From Chaenocephalus aceratus (lineage: Eukaryota > Chordata > Actinopteri > Perciformes > Channichthyidae), in contig JAMFTG010000747.1 in assembly GCA_023974075.1 (NCBI GenBank), positions 46,681-110,680 of the forward strand: a DNA stretch of 64,000 nucleotides, read 5' to 3'. A program made the position numbers and the translations under genes. Of this stretch, positions 10,398 through 22,626 are shown piece after piece (position 1 is the stretch's first letter; each line of letters begins with the position of its first letter). The notes under the pieces were generated by a model that was given only the letters and a program-made list of their open reading frames with translations, had not been told where the DNA came from and searched no databases.

Positions 10398-11194
10398 CAG
10401 AGGTGGGAGTAAGTCATACATGTGCAAGTCTCAAGTTACTGGGGTGAGAGTCAAGCAAGTCAAGTCCTACGAAATCCTGATGAATAACCCCAGCGGCGGC
10501 GGCGGCGGCGGCCGCCTGCGGTCGCTCGTTAGCTGTTCTAATGAAGGTAGACGCAGTGAAGGCACAGCTCTTTGCAGCTGGTGCTGCTCTTCTCAGATTC
10601 TGCTGAGTTGCACGTTACTTGCCTCCTGGTGCTGCAGAGATTTCATGAAGTGAAGGAGGGTTTTCTTCTATGAAGCCGCTGTGGGCAAGCAGATACTGTG
10701 AGAGTCACAGACATGAATACATAGGTCAAGGCAGACTGGTTCACAGACTCTCCTGTTTTGCGATCCGGTGCTTGAACAAATAACTACACCCCTGGCCGAA
10801 ATGTCCCTACAACGAAGTCCGAGTTTGAAATATATCTCAAATAATGTATGTATTTCCCCACATAAACATAACAGCCTGCAATGAAACGGCCGTCTCCTGG
10901 GCGCTCCACTTCCTACTTCTTCTCCTGCGAACGAGAAGAGACTTTCTCTCTCGTTTTTCTTTCATTGCCCTCTAGGGGCTTCGTACAATACAAAAACAAT
11001 GCAAATATTTTATTTTAAAAAGTAAAGTCCTTTCGAGTCATCTGTCTCAAGCCTAAGTCTCAAGTCATGAATACCAAGTCAAAGTCAAGTCGAGTCTTTT
11101 ATCAATGTTAGTCAAGCAAGTCTCAAGTCCAAAATTAGGCAAGTCAACTCATTAGACTCGAGTCAAGTCATGTGACTCGAGTCCCCCACCTCTG
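10398..11194. mobile_element. hAT-like MITE with CAGAGGTGGG ends, locus A
   Basis: The element starts CAGAGGTGGGAGTAAGTCAT and ends CGAGTCCCCCACCTCTG; its subterminal regions are full of CAAGTC-type repeats in opposite orientations. The flanks CTGTATAC and GTATATAG are compatible with a diverged 8-bp target duplication. It contains a short CGG microsatellite (about 10494-10512) and no transposase. The equivalent element in locus B is at 27287-28849. Confidence 0.75.
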
Positions 11195-11270
11195 GTATAT
11201 AGCTGTATACTGTATCAAATATAATAAACAAACAGTTGATAAGTAGTATTTTGTTAACTCAAGGTTTATA

Positions 11271-13198
11271 TTAAAGGGGACTAGGGATGTCCCGATCACC
11301 TTTTTTTGCTCCCGATCCGATTCCGATCATTTGATTTGACAATCTGCCGATACCGATTTTTCCCGATCCGATCTTTATGCAATGCATTAAGAGAAAAAAA
11401 GGTAACAGATAACGGCTGGTCATCCAACGCGTTGAATTCAGCTATCTTGGCTGTTATTGTGTTGGCCTTTTCACTGTTCTGGGGCAGTTTCTCTTTCCTT
11501 TTAAAAGTCTCTGAAAGTGTCGGTTGTTTCAGTGCCGTTACCTGAGTGGCCGCTGTGTACTCGCCGTGTTGTTGTTGGTGTTTGTTTCTCGGGTAGCGTA
11601 TTAGCGTACGACCAATCGGTCGTGTTGAATGTAGCTCTGTTCTTTCCACCACGCGGAACCTCTGCCTTGGAAACATTGCATCTGGCTGTTACACTGCCTT
11701 CGCTTTCAATTTTATAATACTTCCAAACTCCTGACATTTTCTCTGTCCCGACTCCCGAGTCACCAGCTGAACGTAGCCTCTCATTAGCTTACTGCTACCA
11801 TGAGACACTGCGCCCACTCTGTTGCCAGATTTCAGAGAAATAAGCACCAGGTCTATGAAAACCAAGCCCAAGAAAGCAACACATACATGATGTTGTGTAA
11901 TTTTAAACCAAAACTAAGTCCTCAGGAGGACTTTAAGACTGTGAACATGGTCAATTTTTGTTTTGTAACATTAAATAAAAATGTTTTATAGAAAGAAAAA
12001 AAAAAAATCCCGATCCCCGATTTTTTTGAAAATCACGTGGTCGGATCGGGACATCTCTAAAGGGGACCTATCATGCAAAATGCACTTTAGTACGTCCTTT
12101 TATACATGAACATGTGTCCCCCCGGTGTTCCAGGGAACTCACCAAGTGTCAGAAAACACAACCCTTCTATTTCCTCCTTACCCAAATCTCTAAAAAAGGA
12201 AATGCAACGAATCTGATACAGGACTGATACAGATTTGAACACTTTACTGACGTCAGTAAAGTGGTGCTACGGCTATTGGTCAACTCTCCACCCATCAGGG
12301 GAATGAGAGGTTGGGCCACGGCCGGCCATTGCTGCTCGAAGCGCTGGAGACGCTGTAGTACATATGCCAGGCCTGTAAGTGGCGCTGTAGTCTGCACAAA
12401 AGCAGCGAAGAAGACTTCCCTTGCATGGTTGCCCTTCTGTTTATTCTCCCACATTATGCAATGTGCACATATCCCGCTTATCACACGGCCACAATTCTCA
12501 ACAAGTAACGATATGAATCCCAATATTAATTTAAATGCTTTTATGGATTTAGAAAATTATTTTATTGATTTAAAAAATAATTGTGTTGATTTAAATTGAC
12601 ATGCATCCTCTAAGAGAAATAGTCCGTTGTTACCGTTTGAACTAAGCAACGGCAGGAACTGCTTCGATAGCGTTTTTGAGGAGCTTTTTGATTACAGATT
12701 TGAAAACATCGTTGCTTGCTTTAAAAGTAGCACAATTCATTTGTCAAACCTTGGAAAGTATCTAGATATCCCTGCCCTAATGCCAAAGGAACTGCACACT
12801 GAATATGTGTCGCCGTCTGATGTCTATGTCTGGACCGTGCGTAAAAAGGAGGGTTTCTGCCCCGTTACTTCTCTTCTTTCTTCTATAAGAATAAAACACG
12901 GTGGACGGAGATCTCTTTTTCTCCCCCTCTTCTCCCCGCTGCAGCCCAGCAGCTGATCTCAGAGGCACAACTCCCCTCTCCTGCAGGGGGCGGGTCAGTT
13001 ACAGGGGCTGGTCAGCTGAGCTCACAGAATCAGCCCCCTGCAAAAACAAGCGCTGGAAAGAGCAAATGGAGCGAAATGAGGCGTGGCTAAAATGCAGGAT
13101 CTTTTTGGTATTTTGAATAAAAAACTATATTTATATACTTTATATAGGTATGGCCCTACAATATATTGTTTAAATATAGCATGATAGGTCCACTTTAA
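11271..13198. mobile_element. TTAA-flanked transposon (Kolobok/piggyBac-like), locus A
   Basis: TTAA occurs at both ends (11271-11274 and 13195-13198). Just inside are AGGGGACCTATCATGC and, at the right end, the complement of AGTGGACCTATCATGC. The left terminal repeat is itself interrupted by a hAT element (11282-12059). The core has no intact transposase; short frames around 12260-12960 look incidental. The homologue at 28945-29996 lacks the hAT insertion. TTAA duplication fits Kolobok or piggyBac types, and I cannot choose between them. Confidence 0.7.
11282..12059 (-). mobile_element. hAT element with exact 8-bp target duplication
   Basis: The terminal repeats are TAGGGATGTCCCGATC and, at the right end, the complement of TAGAGATGTCCCGATCC. 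The flanking 8 bp are identical, AAGGGGAC at 11274-11281 and at 12060-12067, and the locus-B copy near 28949 shows the unoccupied site with one copy. On the minus strand a degenerate BED-finger segment (VWKYYKIESEGSV, with CNVSK where CNVCK is usual) and a downstream spacer (KQPTLSETFKRKEKLPQ) remain. The rest of the transposase is deleted. Confidence 0.9.
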
Positions 13199-13276
13199 GT
13201 GAGTTTTTATTGTGTTAACTTGTGTATTTATGCTTTTTAGATTGACTTTCTCTCTTTTTCTGTCCGTCTGTTCTAG

Positions 13277-14225
<949 letters not shown>

Positions 14226-14302
14226 TGGTTTTAAGAGTGTCGGAGCCGCAATTAAGCATATATTGTTTTTTTCACAGTTTACAATAAACAATTCCCATCT
14301 AT
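14226..14302 (+). other. 3' UTR start with poly(A)-like signal, locus A
   Basis: The sequence after the stop matches loci B and C and includes TTTACAATAAACAATTCCC, with an AATAAA at 14283. In loci B and C it continues without break; here it is cut at 14303 by a transposon. Confidence 0.5.
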
Positions 14303-15435
14303 AGAGTGGCGAAGTCACCCCCCCATCTACTTCCGCTCCATGGGACTTTATTTTGGAAAAATAATGTATTTAAGTCAATGGATAGAGAAAACGTATCTTT
14401 CGATCCCGTTTGAATAGTGCCATGAATTACACAATGATGTTTGTCAATCTTAAAAAATAATTTCCATGTCAAAAAAGTCACAGTTCGTCGTAAAACTGTT
14501 GAAATATAAGACTATGAAAAATACGCAACTACAAAGATTACTAATCCCAGAGTTGCGTAAGTTATGTCACAATTGTTTTCCTCCACTAAGAGATAGCTAA
14601 GATCAGCGCCATATAGATATAATCTATCTATATGGCGCTGGCTAAGATAAGATAACTTTAACAAGATGCCTATGTACTTAGTACCAGGTTGTTATCATAC
14701 CAGCAATGGGTCTTGCTCGTTCTTTCGCTTCCCGTCTGATGAAAGGACCAGGAGTGACTGGATCAAGTTAGCTACCTAGCTAGTAGCTAGCACGTTAGTT
14801 AGCATTACAGCCGTGTCATTTTTATTAGCCTTAACATGAAGTAACATCAAGTAACCCAACATGTTAAACAGTAAGAGTAGTAGTCATATTTTGTGAACCC
14901 TTTGAAGAGTACTGTCACCGGTGTGATCATTCTATAATACACAATTTAAGCCCGGGGGAGAAATGCTAACGCTAGCATCGGCGATCGCCGATCTTTTCTA
15001 CTTCACGCTATCTGCAGAAATGGTTGACATTAAACATGAAAAGACCAGGCAGTTCAGAATCAAAGGAAGGCAGGCAGCTTTGCATGACATTCTTCTGGAC
15101 GTGTTTCATTGTGGTGATAGTGAGGGTAGTCAATCCTTTTGTTGACAAGACAGTAGTGACGGCCATCTTGGTGACGTGTGTTGTTCTGCGAGACCAGAGA
15201 TATAGTTCATTCAGCGTTTCACACAAACAAATGTGTTATCAGTTTTACGACACATTTTTTTTTTTTTACTTGCAAAATTATCTTTTAAATTGACAAACAT
15301 CGTATGTGTAATTTGTGGCACAATTTCAAACGGGATCGAAGATAGTCTTTTGTCTCTCCATTGACTTCAATACATAATTTGTTCGAAATAAGGTCCCATG
15401 GAGCTCCACCGAAGGGGGAGGGACTTCGCCTCTCT
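14303..15435 (+). mobile_element. THAP-transposon deletion derivative (ISL2EU-like), AT target duplication
   Basis: The ends are AGAGTGGCGAAGTC and the complement of AGAGAGGCGAAGTCC. The 2-bp target AT is duplicated (14301-14302 and 15436-15437). Loci B and C show the empty site CCCATCTATTGGCC, so the boundaries are exact. The related 3.8-kb element at 22115-25893 has the same ends. The THAP-type region at 14666-14769 is preserved, and the remainder is non-coding. A 2-bp AT target, THAP domain and YqaJ partner are known traits of the ISL2EU (IS4EU) group. Confidence 0.85.
14666..14769 (+). pseudogene. THAP-type DNA-binding domain fragment
   Basis: The ATG at 14666 opens MPMYLVPGC, then FFRFPSDERTRSDWIKLA. 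This fits the THAP pattern (C-x2-4-C, FRFP, W) except that the first zinc-ligand Cys is Tyr. The matching region of the longer element (22507) keeps that Cys as MPVCFVPGC. The frame stops being THAP-like after 14769, where an intron or decay begins. Confidence 0.6.
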
Positions 15436-15436
15436 A

Positions 15437-16475
15437 TTGGCCTTGTGTGGGTAATCCTTTTTTCCATTACAGATCCCATCCCAACAGCGCCATCTTGTTG
15501 ACGTACATCAGAATTGACATGCATAATGTTCACTGTTCCTTTAAGTTTCGTTTTTCTGGCTGTCCGTCTGCCGACAGCTATTTCAACAGCTGACATTATT
15601 GCAGCATTAAATCCAAGCCATTGTCCAATGCAGCTTATGATTCCAATATACGATCCAGTTTAATGCTGCTCATACCACCGCCTGCCCCGGCCGCTTTCCC
15701 AGCCTTGGCTCTCGGCCTCTCCTTCGCGTCTTGATGAGCGCAGGTGGTGACAATCTCCAGCTGATTGTGGCGTGTTGTCCAGCTGATCCGGGATGAGGTG
15801 TCGGTTGTGAAGTAATCCAATGTGATATGTTTCTTATTGTCCAGTTTCACTCATAGAGTACGATTCTACTTAAGGTAAGGGCAGTTAAATGTTCCAGTGT
15901 CCTATATCTTTTTGCCATTACTTCACAGGAGGGTTTAGAGTGATCCTGACGCAGACACAAACATATGAAGTTCCGTCTTTTGCTGCAGTTTTTAGAATGA
16001 TGTTTTATTGCTTTACATACCAAGGTTTAAGTACACGGTGTCAATAGTTGTAGTTGAGCATCTGCTGGGGCTGGGCTGGCCGTCTGGTAGAATCGGTATT
16101 CTCTTCCTCCTGTGTCCTCTTCCTCTCCTCTCACCTATGACCCCTTTTATACACCGGTGCAGCTAAACCCCGCCACCAAGTGTGCAAGATATATTGCTCT
16201 ATCATATAAATAAGGTAAACTGAGACAACCAACGACACCCATAAAATGGGCTCCTACAAAGAGTGTGGGAAAACCTTTTCTTAAAGTATTCACCTTAAAG
16301 TCCATGAGCGAGTTTCACTGTTCACATGCTTCATGTATCTGGAACATATTTACGATGTTTTCAGTTTGATTCTATTCTCTTGTTGAAATGATCAGACTAC
16401 CACAAATAAAATGGCCTTCGAAACAGACTCGTCACCCTGCATATTTGTTGTGTTTTTCAGCATATTATAAACATG
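15437..16475 (+). other. Duplicated 3' region of the zinc-finger locus A
   Basis: This block corresponds to 30770-31790 (B) and, with an insertion, to 55880-57990 (C). It contains no intact gene. It includes a decayed zinc finger (16258-16320) and an AATAAA at about 16406. The conservation reflects recent duplication, not shown function. Confidence 0.5.
16258..16320 (+). pseudogene. Vestigial C2H2 finger in the 3' region, locus A
   Basis: The bases translate to KECGKTFS, a stop codon, then HLKVHERVS. That is the second half of a C2H2 finger plus start of linker, with an internal stop and missing first Cys. The same relic lies at 31579-31641 and, shortened, at 57822-57870. It marks where an older finger array or a longer gene once extended. 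Confidence 0.55.
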
Positions 16476-16479
16476 TCAT

Positions 16480-17500
16480 TCCCTTATCTTCAAATACCCA
16501 GGTTGTGTAGTGATGTATTTGAGGTGTACTGTCCACATCGCAGACCTGAAGTCGTGCAGTCGATGGATGTGAAGTGTACAGGACCTTGGTCTCTGAGACT
16601 CCAAAAAGCCTTTCTCGCCTACCTGTCCACTTTGCAGACCTGAGATCCTGCAGTCATTTCTCAAGATGGTGTGGCATATAGGGGAGGTGCAGTCTCCTGA
16701 TGGATAGACTGTATTATAGTGGACACTGGAGGAAGGTGACCATTATCCAGTGCTTCCTACAGTGAATAATAATGTATAGATGCAGGAAGGAGGTGAGATA
16801 ACCAGGCGGTGCTTTGCTAAAGCTGATTTGGGGAATGTAGGATATGGTGTGAGGAGTCGGTACAACCTGCTAACATCAGAGGGAAGCACAGAGGTCATCA
16901 CAAGCCACATAACGCAACATATACTATAGAAGGCAGGTATGTTAGGAAGGACACTTGCAGCAGTACATAGTGGGGAGCATCTCAGTGATATCCAGAGGCA
17001 GCAAACACAGCAGTTGCTAGCAGAGAATGAAAAGGTGAAGGAGAAGAACAGGATGATAGGTCAGCTCTGGATGTGGAATTAGTGAGAGTGAGTAATGACG
17101 TGGGGAAACATTGAGAATGAAAGAGATAATGGCAATAGTGTACTTTGACATTGAAAAGGCGTATGACTCTGTGTGGAGGAGGGGCTACTGATCACATGGA
17201 GGAGGGGCTACTGATCACATGGAGGAGGGGCTACTGATCACATGGAGGAGGGGCTACTGGTCACATGGAGGAGGGCTACTGATCACATGGAGGAGAATGT
17301 TCAATTGGCCTTTTGAACAGACAGGACATTTAGAGGAAAGGTTGGAGCAGATATTTCCAGTTATTTATGCACACAATGAAACAGTGGAGACAAACATGTG
17401 CTTGGCTTTCATTAGTGATGAAACTGAGAGCCTTTATAGTCTGTGTCCAATATTTGTGTATTTGTATATATTGTATATCCTATATGTATGCTAAGGTCCC
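16480..17500 (+). pseudogene. I/Nimb-type LINE fragment, locus A
   Basis: The block parallels 31797-34010 of locus B but has large internal deletions. The RT segment DIEKAYDSVWRRG is readable at about 17148-17190. A 23-bp minisatellite then disrupts the frame, and about 600 bp of RT are missing by comparison with B between TTTCCAGTTATTTA and TGCACACAATGAAAC. No functional product is possible. Confidence 0.65.
17174..17297 (+). repeat. 23-bp minisatellite inside LINE RT, 5 copies
   Basis: The unit GGAGGAGGGGCTACTGATCA plus CAT is repeated about five times with small variants (TGGTCACATG; one copy shortened to GAGGGCTACT). Locus B has about eight copies at 32997-33187. Confidence 0.9.
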
Positions 17501-17526
17501 GCTTGCTGACACGATAGCAGTCATTT

Positions 17527-17757
17527 AGTGCGCATATGTGTAATTAAATATCAAAATCTCACTCCAGCCAGGGACCCCAGCTAGCAACCCTGGTTAGCTT
17601 CAGAGCTAGCAGTCTGTGTTGTAACCAAAGACAGGACGAGCTGGAAATGAAACAAACGATATTTAGAAACTGGTTAAAAGTTTCTGATGGAAGGAAACGA
17701 CCTCTTCTCTCTTTGAATGTGGTTTATACCTTTCAGGTAACAGCACAGTTAAAGCCT
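17527..17757 (+). other. Open segment of unknown function, locus A copy
   Basis: This is the diverged copy of the open segments at 34062-34295 and 58929-59162. The readable core is SLCCNQRQDELEMKQTI, then FRNWLKVSDGRKRPLLSLN. The only ATG is in the middle (MKQTI). The frame ends near a TTTCAGGTAACA sequence that could be a splice junction. It is not recognised as any family. Confidence 0.35.
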
Positions 17758-18331
17758 TACACTCTTAAACTACTGGGTTAAAAAATAACCCAGCTGCTGA
17801 GTCACTATAGGACAGAACACGCGCTGGGTTGTCTTAACCCATACGCTGGGCTGGATCATTTTAACCCATGTGCGGGGTTGTTTATATGACCCAAGCTAGT
17901 GATTGAAATTAACTATATTGTTGGGCTAAATAGAATATAATAATAATAATGTATAATAGTGTAATGAATTATCTTCCAAACACACCGTGTATATATAAAA
18001 ATGCATTTATTGATAATTTGAACAGCTTTGGCAAATCGCAACATCCATTTCCACTACAAAAGAACAATGCATTTAGCACAAATTCAATATTTAACTCTTA
18101 AATAAATTAAAAAACGCCTTGAGAAATATCTGTGCGTATTTTAACCATCACATGAGTGAACACAATTTTCAGGAACAGTTCTGCGTATTAATTTAACACA
18201 TGGACCATAAAGACCCAATACATATAAAAGTAAAACAACATCTACGAACAGTCCTTCAACTTGAAGCTGAACCGTAACAAAACTGTCAATAAACACAACA
18301 GAACACAGATGTAAAGCAGCAGGATGGAAAC

Positions 18332-18382
18332 TGTGTGTGTGTGGTGTGTGTTGTGTGTGGTGTGTGTGTGGTGTGTGTGTGT

Positions 18383-18458
<76 letters not shown>

Positions 18459-18460
18459 GT
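18332..18460 (+). repeat. GT microsatellite
   Basis: A near-pure TG/GT tract, with interruptions (GTGGTGTG) in the first 55 bases. Long valine/cysteine frames through it are artefacts. Confidence 0.97.
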
Positions 18461-18489
18461 GTGTATAACTTTGTTGGTAGGATTAAAAC

Positions 18490-20340
18490 TGCCAAAAGCT
18501 TTTTCAGGCTCAACACCCTGGGCTTCAAGTTCCCCTCATCAGGCCCATCAACACCTTCTGGGTGAAGTGGAAAGTGTTGACCAAGTCTTCTGGGTAGCTC
18601 AGATGCAAGGTCAAAGGGCAAAGGTCAGGGCAAGAAGCAGGATGAATGCGGCAGCCAGTGTGGGGAGTTGGATAACTCCGTTACCCTCAATGACAACAGC
18701 GATGCTCTCTGGGCAGAAGAGCGTGGTGTCTGTTGACCTGGCACCGATCATGAGAAGTCCGACCGCGATGTCCTCTGTGTCTGGATCATCAGACTGCTCC
18801 ACCTGATGACAAGAACAGATACACGTTACCCAAATTGCCTCTCTCAGAAATGTGTTTTCTGAAAAATACATCGGCGACACATCACATCAAATAACCGTAT
18901 GTTTTGTGCCTAATGTGGGTTTAAGGAAACACCTATTAGCATTGCACAACATAATGTTACAGCACCAGAAACGTCAGCCTCCAAAATAACCAATCAGTTG
19001 ACATAAATGCTTTCAACAAAAAAACATGTATAACCTTCATAAGGGTAGGATTTAATCACTGTATTAGACTGTTACTATTAGCTAGTACCTAATAAACTGG
19101 CAACTGAATATGTATTTACAGTATAATCTCTCCCTACTACACATACAAAAAAATATGGGGAACACTAGAAATTATTTTGTATTGAACACTGATGCTGCGG
19201 GAAAGAAAGCCCTCATGATTGTGTATTTTATTAAATCACGTGAGCCCATTTTTTACACTGAAACCTAAAGAGCTTAATTTCAAATAAATCCTAAAGTAGA
19301 AATCATATTCAACACCTCTGAAGTGTTGAAGTAAAGGGAGATTATATTCAACATGTCCATTGTGTACCTTACAATAATTACAATTCGTATGGCAATATTC
19401 AAATCTTGGAACTAGACCCTGAACGGGATGTGAGCAACACGAGAGATAATGTTTGATTAACACCCTCAGTGACAGAATCAAGCTTCGATGACACCAGGAC
19501 AGTTCATACTTTTTCAAACTCAATCTATCATTTATTCACTATAAAAATTCAAATAATTGTCTCCCTGTGATAGAGCTCCTGAAACAATGTAACAAGATAA
19601 ACTATATTTTTGGATGATCTGTCACATACATTGAAAACAGTTATTATGCTGACTTACATGCCACAGCCTCAGAAACGTGGAGTCATCTTCATGCAGATAT
19701 GCAGGCAGAGCACGGAGGACAGCAGCACGTCGGACATGGACGTCACCTTGCTCCCTGAGTGTGAGAACATATCTTTGTTTTACTTTGGATGCTAAACAGT
19801 ATAACCACACAACAATTGATATCACAAGAAAGTGCTCTTCCATGACTGAAGAGATTAACATTTTGACAAAGATAATCCACTCTAGTATGAGAACAAAACA
19901 CCAAGAGGCATAACCGACTCACCTGGAGGTCATAGGAGGCGAATAGCTGATCCAGACTTCAGCTTCCTTTCCTTGCCGCCTTCTTCCTGAACAGGTTCTG
20001 AAGATGGAGGACATGTCTATCCAACTCCGCATAGAAGTGGTTCTTCAGGTTGAGGTTTGTTATCCTGTGAAACTCTGCTAAAATATAAAATGACTATTTA
20101 ATTCACAGTACAATGTATATGTGGACTGAAGGCAGCAGAGATAAACAGAAACATGACATGCTAAATCTGAGTAAACATGCCAAAGTTATCAGTGACAAAG
20201 GCACACAAAATAATTATATAGTTTAATAAATAAAATATTTTCACCTGTGACTCCATTTTCAAGGCAGGTCAGCGTTCCAGGATCTCTCCAACAGGTAGCT
20301 CATCATTGATGATCTCATTTGCGCCGCAGGCAAAGGTAGT
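18490..20340 (-). pseudogene. SAMD3-like multi-exon gene remnant (four exons)
   Basis: Four minus-strand exons can be placed with consensus splice sites: 20340-20245 (NEIINDELPVGEILER), 20077-19923 (EFHRITNLNLKNHFYAELD), 19754-19658 (VRRAAVLRALPAYLHEDD) and about 18805-18490 (EDIAVGLLMIG, IAVVIEG, then HLSYPEDLVNTFHFTQKVL). The order and motifs match the C-terminal region of the multicopy fish proteins usually named SAMD3-like, of uncertain function. Stops replace expected residues (W in the first exon, a TGA in the second) and frameshifts break the last exon. Intervening introns look ordinary. The family name is from memory of motifs, so moderate confidence. Confidence 0.5.
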
Positions 20341-20345
20341 CTGCA

Positions 20346-22112
20346 TTAACTTTTAAATCAAGGGAATAATAATGTTATAATGTTCAAGTAACTCTGCCCT
20401 TGTATCAAGACGCAGCACAAAGTTTGCATTTCCAAGCCATTGGAAAACGTAACAATATTCACAGGCCAACACAAATATAATTTCAGTGTTGAGCACTAAA
20501 TATTCATTCACATTTTAGTAACCATGTGGAATAAACATGGACGCGGGAAGGGGCTGCAAGCACCCCCAACGCGGCGCACCTACAGTGTAACAGCCCTACA
20601 AACGGCGGCACTTGCCAGCGGCATGTCTGAAGATAGACCAACAACCAATCACATGATGCTATGCTTTGCTCCCACAATGCAGTTCGGCTAAGCGTGACGT
20701 CACCCCCATTCAAAGTGAATGGGCAGAAGCGTCAACGCACGCCGCTGTGTGTAGGGGCCCGTAACTTCACTCCATTCACTTTGAATGGAGTGACGTTACG
20801 CTATGCCAAACTGCATTGTGACAATCAAATCATATGCCAGTACAAGCTCTAGCCAATCAAACCGCGTGCTTGTGTGTCCTGGGCGGGATATTCATGCGAG
20901 TGGTTGTTGGTCGAGCTTCAGACAAGCCCGCCGCCGTGTGTGTAGGGGCCCATGGCATGCCACAGTTGCGCCGCTGCGAGGCTTCACTCGCACCTCGCAC
21001 CCCCCCCCCCCCCCCGCGCCTCACAGTTTCTCCATTGTGAGGCTTACCAGATTGAAGAAGCCATATATCTGCCAGTTGCTTCAGTTTCCTTAAGAGAAAA
21101 AACATTGAAGGTTAGCTGGGTTGCAACGTTTTCACAAAATGATCTGAGAAACACTATTTTCGAACCTAAAATGGCGCTTTTCTTCTTGTTGTTACAGCAT
21201 GCATGTCTGTGCATGTTTTATTAACTTAGACTAGAGGCATAGCGGATTTACGTTCATTTGATCCACTAACGTTATACCACTAACCGTGCGTTCTGCATGT
21301 TTGTAAAAGCAAGCTAACTTGAAACACTAGACTATTAATCTGTTAAATCCGGCAGCCGTCGGTACCGAGGGTTCTTATATATATATCAGATTAAAGCTGA
21401 AATTCCACATATTATAGAATTATTAAAATCATCACTGTGTGATCGTTACCTTTGCTGAGTTACATGTATTTGAAAACGCTGGGGGGTATAAATTACCTTG
21501 TAAAATGAATAGTCTAGTGTTTCAAGTTAGCTTGCTTTTACAAACATGCAGAACGTACGTTATGGTACATTGTAGTGGATCAAATGAACGTAAATCCTCT
21601 AAGTTAATAAAAACATGCGGTAACAAAAAGAAGAAAGAAAACGCGCCGCCTGCCGCCATTTTAGGTTAGACTTTTCCAGAAAACTATTGCAACACAACGT
21701 TAAACATAACTTAAAACAATATACAAATACTGTCTTACACGTAAGTTAAATCGTTTTTCAAGTGAGGCAGATATTAAATGTAGGCTAGCTAACAAGAGCT
21801 CAAATCAAACTAACACACCATGCGACACAAAGTGCATTATATGCAGAAATGAATAACACATCATTTAAATACTGTGCAAAGGCAAGACGTAACTCACCAG
21901 AGTAGTGCGGCCTAAAAAGGATCACGATTCCGGCAGTGAGAGCATGGTGGGCAAAGTATTCTTAAAAGTTTGAGCGATTTCAACAGAGGCGAGCAGATAA
22001 TGGCGGGCGGACTCTGGTGAAGGATACAACGTCTCGGCACGTCGGGGGCGGAGCACATACGTGATGACGTCAGACCAACGTCAGACAGATTCATTAAAAA
22101 TGTTTGAGGACT
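20346..22112. repeat. Non-coding stretch with two foldback structures
   Basis: There is no convincing gene. An imperfect inverted repeat centred near 20745 pairs CACAATGCAGTT...CATTCAAAGTGAATGG (20675-20724) with its complement at 20770-20820. A larger one pairs about 21165-21335 with about 21505-21668 around a 170-bp spacer. GTGTGTAGGGGCCC occurs at 20748 and 20938, and a 17-base C run at about 21001. The stretch is a plausible 5' flank of the minus-strand SAMD3-like remnant. Confidence 0.6.
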
Positions 22113-22506
22113 ATAGAGAGGCGAAGTCACGCCCATCTACTTCCGGCCCATGGACCCGGAAGCGAAAAATTAACATTGAATTCAATGGGGAGAGAAAACG
22201 TATCTTTTGATCCCGTTTGAATTGTGCCACGAACTACACATATGATGTTTGTCAATCTTAAACAATAAGTTCCATGTCAAAAAAGTCACATTTTGTCGTA
22301 CAACTGTTGAAATATAAGACTATGAAAAATACGCGACTACAAAGACTACAAATCCCAATCCCATTCTGGCTCGCGTAAGTGATGTCACAGGCGATAATGC
22401 TCCAAGTGGTTGCGACTCGTAATTAAAGCGAAGAAGAAAAGATCTCATAACTGATTATTCCCTCCAATAAATAAGAGATTGCTAAAAATAAATTCACTTT
22501 TACAAG

Positions 22507-22626
22507 ATGCCTGTGTGCTTTGTACCAGGTTGTAATCACATAAGTGATCATACTTATAGATCATAGCTCGTTCTAATCGCTTCCCGTCTGATGAAAGGAC
22601 CAGGAGTCGTTGGACCAACATATCAG
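22507..22626 (+). pseudogene. THAP domain fragment of transposon
   Basis: The ATG at 22507 opens MPVCFVPGCNHISD, with C-x4-C as in THAP fingers. After a short frame-disrupting segment (a TAG at about 22564) the motif RFPSDERTRSRWTNI follows in another frame. THAP domains bind transposon ends and host promoters. The disruption makes the domain non-functional here. Confidence 0.65.

Noticed and set aside
18324..18806. Valine/cysteine-rich frames over GT repeats
   Set aside because: Microsatellite artefacts, also at 27474-27686 and 27920-28312.
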